From NCBI GenBank assembly GCA_013298995.1, contig JAAFJW010000006.1, positions 1 to 43,533 on the forward strand: 43,533 bases of DNA, read 5' to 3'. A program made the translations under genes and the position numbers. The notes below the pieces were generated by a model. That model was not told where the DNA came from and did not search any database. It was given only the letters and a program-made list of their open reading frames with translations. The DNA is from Sphingobacteriales bacterium. Its GTDB lineage: Bacteria > Bacteroidota > Bacteroidia > Sphingobacteriales > Sphingobacteriaceae. Of the stretch, positions 34,464 through 41,951 are shown piece by piece; position 1 is the first letter of the stretch, and each line of letters opens with the position of its first letter.

Positions 34464-34552
34464 CTTAAAATTATCGGATAATTTTAGTTTACCATCTTAA
34501 AAATATCGGATAATTTTAGTTTACAATCTTAAAAATATCGGATAATTTTAAG
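34464..34552. repeat. Three tandem 32-bp palindromic repeats upstream of the ATPase gene
   Basis: Copies begin at 34464, 34496 and 34528. Each contains TATCGGATAATTTTA. The first has a perfect 9-1-9 palindrome (AAAATTATC G GATAATTTT); the third is a 25-bp near-palindrome bounded by CTTAAAA/TTTTAAG. The spacing of 32 bp is about three helical turns. They end 21 bp before the -7 element, so they look like operators or iterons. Confidence 0.8.
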
Positions 34553-34572
34553 ATGACATTAAAAAAATGTTG

Positions 34573-34580
34573 TATATTTG
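34573..34580 (+). promoter_or_regulatory. -7 element for the DUF4143-type ATPase
   Basis: TATATTTG fits TAnnTTTG and lies 19 nt before ATG 34600, just downstream of the palindromic repeats. Confidence 0.55.
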
Positions 34581-34599
34581 CGTACATAATTAGGTAGAT

Positions 34600-35832
34600 A
34601 TGGAACGCAAAAACGCCTTACAACAGCTAAAAAATCATTTAAAAAAACCGCAGCACAGCTTAATAATTGGGGCTAGGCAAATAGGCAAAACTACGCTTGT
34701 AAAACAGCTGGCACAACAGCTAAAACAAGAAAACGAAGTGCATTATTTTGTTACATTTGAAGACCCCAGCATATTAGAAGCCATAAACCAACACCCCGAA
34801 AACATATTTAATTTTACACAACTGCCAGCAAGCCTGCCCGCTGGTAAAACCATGTATTTAATTATAGATGAGGTACAATACGCCAAAGAGCCCAGCAATT
34901 TTTTAAAATTATTATACGATAAATACGCACCACAACTTAAAATTATAGCCACAGGTAGCAGTGCATTTTATATTGATAAAAGTTTTAAAGATAGCTTGGC
35001 TGGTCGAAAAAAAATATTTGAATTTTACCCCTTAGCCTTTGATGAGTTTTTGCATTTTAAGCAACAAGATGAACTTATTACCCATTGGCAACACATGCAA
35101 GAACGGCCAAATTACCAAGGCATAAATAAAAACAAAATAAATACACTGTTTGACGAATATTTAATTTACGGAGGCTACCCAGCAGTAGTGCTGGCCAATA
35201 CCCTACCCGAAAAACAAGATTTGTTGCAAGAACTGGTAAGCAGTTATATGAAAAAAGACGCTTTAGAAGCTGGCATAAAAGAAGAATTAAAGTTTTTTGA
35301 ACTGGCTAAAATAATGGCCGACCAAATAGGAAACTTGGTAAACCATAACGAGCTGGCCAATACCCTAAAAATGGCAAGCACCACCGTAGAAAACTATATT
35401 TACCTAATGCAAAAAACTTTTATAGTACAACTATTAAGCCCATTTTATGGTAACCTGCGCAAAGAATTAACCAAAATGCCCAAACTATATTTTAACGATA
35501 ACGGCTTGCGTAACGCTTTGCTCCACAATTTTAACACCTTAAACAACCGAGCCGATAAAGGTGCTTTGCTAGAAAACTACGTTTACAACCGCCTAAAAAT
35601 ACTATATGGCCAAAGCAACCTACATTTTTGGCGTACGGCCGATGGCAACGAAGTGGATTTTGTAGTAAAACAACCCGAAGGCAAAGGATTAGCCTATGAA
35701 GTTAAATACAACGATGCGCAGTTTAAACCCAACAAATACAAAAAATTTACCGAAGCCTACCCCGAGTTTGCGTTTGGGTGTATAAGTAAAGAGGTGGGTA
35801 CGGGAGACGGGAAAGAGGTGATAAGGGTGTGA
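34600..35832 (+). CDS. DUF4143-type AAA ATPase
   Basis: A 410-residue protein. An AAA_14 ATPase domain has Walker A IIGARQIGKTTL (about 22-33), Walker B YLIIDEVQYA and sensor ATGSSAFYI. The LAGRKKIFEFYPLAFDEFL segment follows. The C-terminal DUF4143 part includes GGYPAVVL, a winged-helix-like stretch (NHNELANTLKMASTTVENYI), LYFNDNGLRNAL, GALLENYVYNRL and nuclease-like FWRTADGNEVDFVVK...AYEVKY. The E-V-D-F...E-V-K pattern resembles a PD-(D/E)XK site. The function of the family is not established. Its 3' end is duplicated at 36342-36455. Confidence 0.88.
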   Translation: MERKNALQQLKNHLKKPQHSLIIGARQIGKTTLVKQLAQQLKQENEVHYFVTFEDPSILEAINQHPENIFNFTQLPASLPAGKTMYLIIDEVQYAKEPSNFLKLLYDKYAPQLKIIATGSSAFYIDKSFKDSLAGRKKIFEFYPLAFDEFLHFKQQDELITHWQHMQERPNYQGINKNKINTLFDEYLIYGGYPAVVLANTLPEKQDLLQELVSSYMKKDALEAGIKEELKFFELAKIMADQIGNLVNHNELANTLKMASTTVENYIYLMQKTFIVQLLSPFYGNLRKELTKMPKLYFNDNGLRNALLHNFNTLNNRADKGALLENYVYNRLKILYGQSNLHFWRTADGNEVDFVVKQPEGKGLAYEVKYNDAQFKPNKYKKFTEAYPEFAFGCISKEVGTGDGKEVIRV

Positions 35833-35968
35833 TTTTTTGTTTGTGAAAATAATGGCACAAGTACTCCCCTAAGCCTAAACGGTTTTAAAGCGATTATAGG
35901 TTTAACATATAAAATAGTAATTTTATGTATCAAATATTTATATAAGGTATTTTTTTTAATATTTTTTG

Positions 35969-35976
35969 TATTTTTG
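35969..35976 (+). promoter_or_regulatory. -7 element for the downstream coiled-coil protein
   Basis: TATTTTTG fits TAnnTTTG and ends 3 nt before ATG 35980, implying a leaderless transcript. Confidence 0.45.
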
Positions 35977-35979
35977 AAT

Positions 35980-36276
35980 ATGGCTACTTTAAACTTGAAA
36001 TTATACGACATTGCTAGGCTAAAACTTAACCCCACAGAAGCCGATGCTAAGGATTTTGCGTTGGCAATAGATGAGGAAGTTCAGAATCATATTAACCTTA
36101 TAACTAAAGATTATAACAGCAAATTTCGAGAAGATATGCTAAAGTTGGAAATGAACTTAAAAAGCGAAATTAAAGATAGCAAACTAGATGTGTATAAAGC
36201 TATTTTTATTACGGGTGTGGTGCAATTGTTAGCCATATTGGGTGGTGTGTTGGCTATTGTTAAGTTTATGGGGTAA
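35980..36276 (+). CDS. Small coiled-coil, single-pass membrane protein (paralogue)
   Basis: A 98-residue protein from ATG 35980 (MATLNLKLYDIARLKL). The helical N-terminal domain contains PTEADAKDFALAIDEEV, followed by a coiled coil (KFREDMLKLEMNLKSEIKDSKL) and a C-terminal membrane helix (AIFITGVVQLLAILGGVLAIVKFM). Same architecture as the protein at 27896-28177 and near-identical in its C-terminal half to 34218-34394. It follows the ATPase gene by 147 bp. The recurrence next to ATPase genes suggests a functional pair or a duplicating unit. No known function. Confidence 0.65.
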   Translation: MATLNLKLYDIARLKLNPTEADAKDFALAIDEEVQNHINLITKDYNSKFREDMLKLEMNLKSEIKDSKLDVYKAIFITGVVQLLAILGGVLAIVKFMG

Positions 36277-36341
36277 GCTATTTATTGAAAAAATTACATT
36301 TACAGCAAGCCCTTTTACACGTACCTATCAAGTTTTACTAC

Positions 36342-36455
36342 CATGCGCAGTTTAAACCTAACAAATACAAAAAATTTACCGAGACCTACCCCGAGTTTAC
36401 GTTTGGGTGTATAAGTAAAGAGGTGGGTACAGGGGAAGGGGTGATAAGGGTGTGA
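36342..36455 (+). pseudogene. 3' fragment of a second DUF4143-type ATPase gene
   Basis: Thirty-seven codons (AQFKPNKYKKFTETYPEFTFGCISKEVGTG...VIRV, stop 36453-36455) match the last codons of the ATPase gene at 34600-35832 with a few substitutions and a short deletion. The rest of that gene copy is absent. It shows that the ATPase plus coiled-coil unit was once duplicated in tandem and then decayed. Confidence 0.8.
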
Positions 36456-36763
36456 GGGTGCAAATTATAGGGGAGTTCTAAAAATCAATTTTCTGAAGTA
36501 AAAAACATTGTTTCTGTTGAACTGAAAGGGTATTATTTTTTAAAATTGAATTGCTAGAACCTTCCTGAAATGTATATTAAGTTTATTGAGAAATTTAAAA
36601 GAGCAGATATTTAATTCATTTGCAAGAAAAAGATATGTTTTTTCTTATTGCACCAAGAACGGAAAACAAAGTTTTAGTGTTTGGTGAGCCACCAACCACG
36701 GGTGGGATGTTTTCCCAAAGAATGTGTTTCGTTCATTTAAATTTTAAATAATCACAAAAAAGG
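36456..36763. other. 308-bp gene-free stretch
   Basis: No credible gene. It contains a copy of the GTGTTTGGTG palindromic repeat (36678-36700) and decayed sequence between the ATPase fragment and the polysaccharide cluster. Confidence 0.5.
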
Positions 36764-36781
36764 TTAGTTTTCTAACCTTTT
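36758..36781 (-). terminator. Rho-independent terminator of the polysaccharide cluster
   Basis: Perfect 10-bp stem (AAAAGGTTAG/CTAACCTTTT) with a 4-nt loop and a U-tract on the minus strand. It overlaps the last codons of the glycosyltransferase ending at 36764. Confidence 0.75.
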
Positions 36782-37726
36782 ACCAAAAATTTTTTTGATA
36801 AAACTCTTTTTTTTTTGTGGAATTACTTCGTTTACAAATCCAAATGCAGGTTGAATATCTTTATACTCTACATATTTGTTTGCTAATACTCTGTTTTTAT
36901 ATTCCTCAAAAAGTGGCAAGAATAAAGGCTTTGATTTGAAATTGAACCTGTTTTGGTATTTTGATATAAAATCAGGGTTATAAATCTCGTATCCGCTAAA
37001 ATGAAAAAACACCAATTTTGTGTGCTTGTTAATTAAGTATGTTGTAGAACCTGATAAATCTCTTTCGTGTAAGTTCCAGTAAGCTACATTATACCCTAGA
37101 TTTTTAAATACATGAGTTGATGGGAAAAATAAGGGAACATAACTAAGCCATAATTGATCTACAAAAAGGCCTTTTTGTTGGTTGTTGAAACATTTTACCA
37201 ATAATATTTCTTTCCACCAGGAAAGAAAATCAAGGGTATTTTGGCTATTATTAACGGCAATAAAACCTGCATTATACAAACCCGCTTTTAATATTATTTC
37301 CTCATTTGGAAGAAATCCATCCTCATTTAAAGGGGTATTGATATGAGGGGTAATTACAATACTGTGATTTTTTAATGCCTCTTCACAAGATGTTAATTTA
37401 TTGAATAGCAAAATATCTGAATCAAAGTAAATAACAACTTCAGCATTAGGATTTTTTTCAATGAAATATTCTAATGCGAATGGTTTAAGAGCGCAGCTAA
37501 GTTCAAAAATGTTGTACTTGCTATTCATTTCCTTAAATTGAGGAAGCTGAAGGTGTTGTACAGGGAGTATAGTATGCGATGCAAAAAAACTAAGGTCTGT
37601 TGATGGTAATTTATCCAATAATACAATTGAAAATGTATAATCATTATTATGCTTAATTAAGGTATCTCCTAATGCCTTTGCAAAAGGAAGGTAATTTGCC
37701 GAGCATATTGTAAAGGCGATTTTCAT
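36764..37726 (-). CDS. Glycosyltransferase, GT-A fold (GT8-like)
   Basis: A 320-residue protein starting MKIAFTICSANYLPFAKALGDTL, the usual start of nucleotide-sugar-binding GT-A enzymes. The DxD metal motif is in VVIYFDSDILLF. Further on are GLYNAGFIAVNN and a WNLHERDL...FFHFSGYE block containing the conserved H-F-S-G of GT8-like enzymes. The donor and acceptor are unknown. It is the last gene of a leftward cluster and overlaps a terminator. Spacing to the methyltransferase upstream is 9 bp. Confidence 0.75.
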   Translation of the reverse strand: MKIAFTICSANYLPFAKALGDTLIKHNNDYTFSIVLLDKLPSTDLSFFASHTILPVQHLQLPQFKEMNSKYNIFELSCALKPFALEYFIEKNPNAEVVIYFDSDILLFNKLTSCEEALKNHSIVITPHINTPLNEDGFLPNEEIILKAGLYNAGFIAVNNSQNTLDFLSWWKEILLVKCFNNQQKGLFVDQLWLSYVPLFFPSTHVFKNLGYNVAYWNLHERDLSGSTTYLINKHTKLVFFHFSGYEIYNPDFISKYQNRFNFKSKPLFLPLFEEYKNRVLANKYVEYKDIQPAFGFVNEVIPQKKKSFIKKIFGKRLEN

Positions 37727-37735
37727 AATTATGGG

Positions 37736-38458
37736 TTAAATTTTTTTTGAAGTGCCAAATAATCCTGTTATCATTGTATGATGCGAAAAATCATTTTGTT
37801 TATTATCCGCTTTAAGTAAATATGGGATTAATTTTTGCGCTGCATAAATAGCCAATTTCTTCTTAAATCCAGTTAGGCCACTCTCTTTGGACCATAAACC
37901 AAGCATTTGTGCAAATGAGGCATGCCATCCACCAAGAGATTTAATATTAATAGAACTAAAACCTGTATTTTCAAGATGCTTTTTAAAAGAAAACGGTGTA
38001 TATCTATAAGCATCGTACGGTACTTCGTGAAGTGGCCAAATGAACGGTACTGTAAAGAAAAACGTACCTCCTTTTTTCATTACTCTGTTTATCTCAGCTA
38101 AAGTTTTTTCTGGTTCAAAAGAGTGTTCTAATACTTCTGTTGCCATTGCACAATCTACAGATTCATTTTCTAAAGGAATTATTTTTCCATCCCAATGAAT
38201 ATCAGCAACACTCGTATCATGAATTGAACTACTTTCTAAATCTAACCCTATATATTTAGTAATGTTTGGGTTAGATTTTATTATCATATTTTTATACGGC
38301 ATTTGCCCACAACCTACATCTAATACTGTTCCTTCAATTTGATTAATACACTCTCTTACAGCCGACAAAATAGATCGCCTTGGTATATATGTATCAAGAG
38401 TTTCTTTATTTAACTGAATATTTAGAAAATGTTTTTCAATCCAATCTTGTTCTATCAT
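37736..38458 (-). CDS. SAM-dependent methyltransferase (class I)
   Basis: A 240-residue protein with a Rossmann SAM-binding loop VLDVGCGQMPYK (about 42-53) and IGLDLE at the end of the second strand. AMATEVLEHSFEPEKTLAEINRVMKKGGTFFFTVPF is typical of Methyltransf_11. The substrate is unknown; it lies among sugar-transferring genes and is separated from the TylF-like gene by 2 bp, so a methylated surface sugar is likely. The start at 38458 directly follows the neighbour's stop. Confidence 0.88.
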   Translation of the reverse strand: MIEQDWIEKHFLNIQLNKETLDTYIPRRSILSAVRECINQIEGTVLDVGCGQMPYKNMIIKSNPNITKYIGLDLESSSIHDTSVADIHWDGKIIPLENESVDCAMATEVLEHSFEPEKTLAEINRVMKKGGTFFFTVPFIWPLHEVPYDAYRYTPFSFKKHLENTGFSSINIKSLGGWHASFAQMLGLWSKESGLTGFKKKLAIYAAQKLIPYLLKADNKQNDFSHHTMITGLFGTSKKI

Positions 38459-38460
38459 AA

Positions 38461-39213
38461 TTAAACAATTAATTTTATTGCAAATCTGCCTGTTTCATCT
38501 ATTCGATTTAGTAATAACCGAATATTGTTTTTTTTAAAATATTCATCAACCGCTTTACGGCAACCCTCCCAATGACCATAATCATCTATAATCAGTATGC
38601 CTGGTATATTTAATAGCGGATACAGATGAAGCAATTCATGCGCTGTAGATTCGTACCAATCTGTATCTAATCTTAACAAAGCAATATTATTTGTTGGCAA
38701 TTGATTAGGAATGGTATCTTCCACTTTCCCTTTTATCAGTACTATTTGTGAAGCATCAAGCCCCGTACTTAACATATTATTTCTTACTTCATCATAAGAA
38801 GAATAACACCATACCGAAGATTGATTATCAATTGAAGATTCTTCTAACATTGATTTTGCTTTCCTGCCCGAATAATCTTTATCAAATGCTGTAGGCTCTG
38901 ACATTCCCTCATAGGTATCATACAAAATGATTTTTCTGTTTTTAATATTATGAAGTAAAAGAAGTTTAGCAATTAGCATAGCACTTCCTCCCTTCCAAAC
39001 GCCACACTCTACAAAATCGCCTTGAATATTATTAGCCAAAATATAATTCACACCATTGTACAACGCATACATTCTTTCTACAGAAGTCATTGTATATTCC
39101 TCGCAGAATTTAAAAATTTCAAGAAAGTCTATTTCTTTTATATCAACAGGAATTTGTTTTTCAACAACTTTTTTTTCTTTAATAGATTTTTGTTTTTTTT
39201 TAAAAAAGCTCAT
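38461..39213 (-). CDS. TylF-like (macrocin-O-methyltransferase family) methyltransferase
   Basis: A 250-residue protein. A basic lysine-rich start (FFKKKQKSIKEKKVVEKQ) is followed by a TylF/MycF core: NIQGDFVECGVWKGGSAMLIAKLL (SAM loop), ILYDTYEGMSEPT, then LLRLDTDWYESTAHELLHLYPLL with the metal-binding Asp residues and ILIIDDYGHWEGCRKAVDEYF. Such enzymes are Mg-dependent sugar O-methyltransferases in antibiotic and surface-polysaccharide pathways. It probably acts together with the other methyltransferase and the glycosyltransferases around it. Confidence 0.88.
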   Translation of the reverse strand: MSFFKKKQKSIKEKKVVEKQIPVDIKEIDFLEIFKFCEEYTMTSVERMYALYNGVNYILANNIQGDFVECGVWKGGSAMLIAKLLLLHNIKNRKIILYDTYEGMSEPTAFDKDYSGRKAKSMLEESSIDNQSSVWCYSSYDEVRNNMLSTGLDASQIVLIKGKVEDTIPNQLPTNNIALLRLDTDWYESTAHELLHLYPLLNIPGILIIDDYGHWEGCRKAVDEYFKKNNIRLLLNRIDETGRFAIKLIV

Positions 39214-39240
39214 AGCATTAATTTGTTTTATAAAAATAAT

Positions 39241-40170
39241 TTAGTTTGCTTTATTAAGCATTTTTACTGTCATTTCAAAATGTTGTTGAAAATAAATATC
39301 GTACCCGTTTTCTCCCTCGGGTATAACATTTGGGGCTTCGTAAAAAGTTTCTAAAATTCGTTCTTTTTTAAGGCCTTCGGCAATTGAAAAAGGGAAAGAT
39401 TGGTTGCCAATAAAAAATTTACATCCCTTAATAATTTTAGCTAACTCTAAAAAATCGCTCACTTCAATATGTTCGATGTTTTTAAGCACTTTCCTCATGT
39501 CTTCAAATTCTGATTTTACACCTACAAAACTTACTTTATCATACTGTTCTAAAAATTGATAGTTAATTATTGGATTTCTATAACGCGAACTTCGAGCTAC
39601 AACAATGTGTTCTTTAAAATCTTGATTTGCTTCAACGTCAATCCACGGTAAAGCTAAATTGGTATAAATACCTGTAACATAAAAATACCATCTGGCAATA
39701 TTTCCACGATCAAGCATTAGTGGCGAATCTCTAAAATTATCTAAATCTAAGTCGATATTTTGGTTATCGTATATTTCAACTTTATTTATATACGCTTGTT
39801 TTTGAAGTAGAACGCTAATGTTATTGGCCATTTCAATATTTAACATTACGTTACCTAAAGGGTGTTGATAACCACTCCCTAATATTAAAGGTTGGTTTAT
39901 TTTTAAATAGAAATTTACGGGCTTGCCAGTAATGTTAGCCAACTCCCTAACCGTAGGCAAGGCATATATTATATCGCCAGCATTACCACTATGTACAACA
40001 GATAGCGACTTGTCTTGATAACCAAATTGTTGGTAAAAAGGCGAAAATTCAGAAAATTTTTTAATTATTTTGTAATCTAAAACTTGTCTTTTATATGCCT
40101 TGTATTTAGTTTTGTTGGTTATTTTTAACCAAATTTTGATATAAGGGTTTGGGGTAAATTTTTTTTTCAT
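39241..40170 (-). CDS. GT9-like (GT-B) glycosyltransferase candidate
   Basis: A 309-residue protein. SVVHSGNAGDIIYALPTVREL resembles the N-terminal GDxxxxxPxxxxL loop of ADP-heptose-type GT9 enzymes. The C-terminal half has CKFFIGNQSFPFSIAEGL, like the acceptor/donor-binding GxDSGxxHxAxAxG block but with Gln-Ser-Phe instead of Asp-Ser-Gly. The middle has RSSRYRNP. The donor is unknown. The adjoining genes are an exostosin-like pseudogene (3 bp upstream) and the TylF-like gene (27 bp downstream). A non-catalytic GT9 relative is possible because of the altered motif. Confidence 0.6.
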   Translation of the reverse strand: MKKKFTPNPYIKIWLKITNKTKYKAYKRQVLDYKIIKKFSEFSPFYQQFGYQDKSLSVVHSGNAGDIIYALPTVRELANITGKPVNFYLKINQPLILGSGYQHPLGNVMLNIEMANNISVLLQKQAYINKVEIYDNQNIDLDLDNFRDSPLMLDRGNIARWYFYVTGIYTNLALPWIDVEANQDFKEHIVVARSSRYRNPIINYQFLEQYDKVSFVGVKSEFEDMRKVLKNIEHIEVSDFLELAKIIKGCKFFIGNQSFPFSIAEGLKKERILETFYEAPNVIPEGENGYDIYFQQHFEMTVKMLNKAN

Positions 40171-40173
40171 TAT

Positions 40174-40773
40174 TTATTGTTTTAAATTAAGTAATATTTT
40201 TTTTATTTTCCAGTAAAATAGGTTAGGTTTTGTATCAATAACCTCCAGTTTAAGCATTGCGTTTTCTCTGATTTGTTGAACAATATAATAAAAACAATTA
40301 TCTCCTGAAATGTAATTTTTAAAAACCTCACTACACATTTTTTGCATTTCAAGATACCTGCCTGTTTTATGAATTTCGATTGTTTTATACAAACATAATT
40401 GGGCAATTTTTTCTAAAATTATAAAATTTTTCCAATCAATTTTATCCTCAAAAGGCAGTTTAATATCTGTATCTATTAAAATTGGTATTCTACCAGCAGC
40501 TAATGTTTGATAAAAACGCATAGAATAATTACCAGCACCACGGTTAGCAAGTATATATTGGTTGACTTTTAAGTTATCGTTAAAATCCTTAATTACTTTA
40601 TCATTATTCGCCGCCCCCCCAGGAATTTTTCCTTATAATGAAATCACAATATATATCACTACTGTTACTAAAAACTCGTACTAGTTTTTTTCGGTGCTTT
40701 GAAACTAAACCGCAAAATCCGATTTTAGGTTTTAGTGTTTGGTCTGATGATATGTAAGGTTTAGCCATACATT
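40174..40773 (-). pseudogene. Exostosin-like (GT47-type) glycosyltransferase, truncated at 5' end and frameshifted
   Basis: The C-terminal part is open from 40521 down to 40174 and includes NYSMRFYQTLAAGRIPILIDTD and KIDWKNFIILEK, the exostosin signature. Upstream, in another frame, KIGFCGLVSKHRKKLVRVF and CDFIIRKNSWGG belong to the same protein. The frames are separated at a C7 run (40614-40620); removing one base restores WGAANNDKVIKDF. At about 40773 the homology ends and IS256-type sequence begins, so the N-terminal half is lost. The other possibility, two separate short genes, is unlikely. Confidence 0.75.
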
Positions 40774-40910
40774 CCCAAATAAACTTTTGCCCGAACGAAA
40801 TTGCTCTAGGGTCTTTTGCTTTAAGGCTTCGTAATCGAAGCTCACGTTTTTATTTATCATCGTTTAAACTGTGTTTCAAAGTTCTAAATTTTTAAACTTT
40901 GACACAGTTT
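40774..40910 (-). mobile_element. IS256-type element remnant (left end and transposase N-terminus)
   Basis: An ORF from ATG 40860 to a stop at 40732 begins NKNVSFDYEALKQKTLEQF and continues to GKSLFG, the N-terminus of IS256-family transposases; after about 40774 the frame reads through the exostosin gene and is unrelated. Upstream, two similar repeats face each other: 40866-40883 (AAACTGTGTTTCAAAGTT) and 40894-40910 (AAACTTTGACACAGTTT). The outer one matches the usual IS256-type end. Only this end of the element remains. Confidence 0.7.
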
Positions 40911-41020
40911 ATTTTACAACCTCAATTCCTTATAAAATATGGTGTTGTGAATTATTTTAATTGATATTGCAAATCTTACAGTTGTACTTATTAGGCTGCA
41001 TACCTATACTATCGGGCGTT

Positions 41021-41426
41021 TTATGTTCGAGTTACCCAATTTTCTATTTGTAACTCTTGCAGGTTTACGAAATCCTTTACGTTGTCGGTTACCAATATTA
41101 ACTTATTTGCAATTGCAGTTAAACCAATTAGCAAATCAAATTCATCATGCATTGGTCTTCCTATTTTTCGTAATCGTGTTTTCTCGATGCCGTAAATTTT
41201 AAAACAACTTGAAATAGGAATTATTGATAATCCGTTTATAAACAAATCTACTGCTTTGTTATTTTTTTTCGACATTTACGCTATTTTCTGCACCATATCG
41301 AAGTTCTAAAACAGTTATCTCAGAAATAAAACAGTTTTCTTTGCCTTTCTGTTTTACAATTTCGTCTAAGTTTAATTTTCCTCGTAAAAAAAATATGCAA
41401 ATATTTGTATCAAGTAAGTAACGCAT
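41021..41426 (-). pseudogene. VapC-type PIN-domain toxin, frameshifted
   Basis: The N-terminal part starts at ATG 41426 with MRYLLDTNICIFFLRGK (PIN Asp6) and ITVLELRYGAEN (Glu). It loses frame at a T8 run (41262-41269). The C-terminal part contains MHDEFDLLIGLTAIANKLILVTDNVKDF with the remaining acidic residues. Combined length would be about 134 residues, normal for VapC. The ATG overlaps the stop of the antitoxin gene by one base (TAATG). With one base less in the run the gene would be intact. Confidence 0.8.
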
Positions 41427-41665
41427 TAGAAACTTATTTCTTTATTCTTAAATTTTCGGCTCAATTTTATTTCATTGTTCATTTCTTCGACCGTTTTATC
41501 AGTTGTAAATGCGCCAAATGAATTATAGAAAACGTCAATTTTTTCTATTTTATCTTTCTTTAAGGATTTTGTTAAACTTTCAATAAGTTCAATTTTACTC
41601 AATGGACTCAAGCCGTTGAACATTGTTGTGTAGCTTTCAATGATATGTCTTTCTGTATATCTCAT
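41426..41665 (-). CDS. VapB-like antitoxin
   Basis: A 79-residue protein directly upstream of, and overlapping by one base, the PIN-domain gene, in the usual antitoxin-first order. The sequence is helical and charged (HIIESYTTMFNGLSPLSKIELIESLTKSLKK). The C-terminal part has VEEMNNEIKLSRKFKNKEISF, as in antitoxin tails that wrap the toxin. It is intact while the toxin is broken, which is the viable combination. Confidence 0.72.
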   Translation of the reverse strand: MRYTERHIIESYTTMFNGLSPLSKIELIESLTKSLKKDKIEKIDVFYNSFGAFTTDKTVEEMNNEIKLSRKFKNKEISF

Positions 41666-41765
41666 TTTTTGTTTAATTTAGATAATATTGTTTCGTCTAA
41701 GGTTTTTTAAGTATGGCCGTTAACGGTTAATTATCAAAACGCTGATGGTGGCTTCTCCTATTATT

Positions 41766-41882
41766 TCAAAATTTTGCTCCACGGCATCTTGCAATGTGTA
41801 TAATACGTTGCAAACCAAAGCTATCAACGGTTGATGGTAATGTCAAAATTATTTGATTTTGTGCGTTACGCTCTATTTTCAT
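41766..41882 (-). pseudogene. Antitoxin-like N-terminal fragment
   Basis: A 38-codon ORF starting MKIERNAQNQIILTLPSTVDSFGLQRII, a pattern I associate with short Phd-like antitoxins of Bacteroidota. It then loses similarity. A second frame of the same strand reads LQDAVEQNFEIIGEAT, like part of a HepT/DUF86 toxin. Together they look like decayed toxin-antitoxin material. Confidence 0.4.
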
Positions 41883-41951
41883 AGCATTACAAATATATAA
41901 AAATGTGCGTTTTAATTAGAAATCAATAAGTTTATAATTGAGCATATTTAT

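Noticed and set aside
34464-34552. CRISPR-like array
   Set aside because: Three 32-bp copies are directly adjacent, with no unique spacers and no cas genes; they are palindromic operator-like repeats.
40732-40860. Complete 42-residue gene
   Set aside because: Only its first part resembles an IS256 transposase; the remainder reads out of frame through the exostosin gene.
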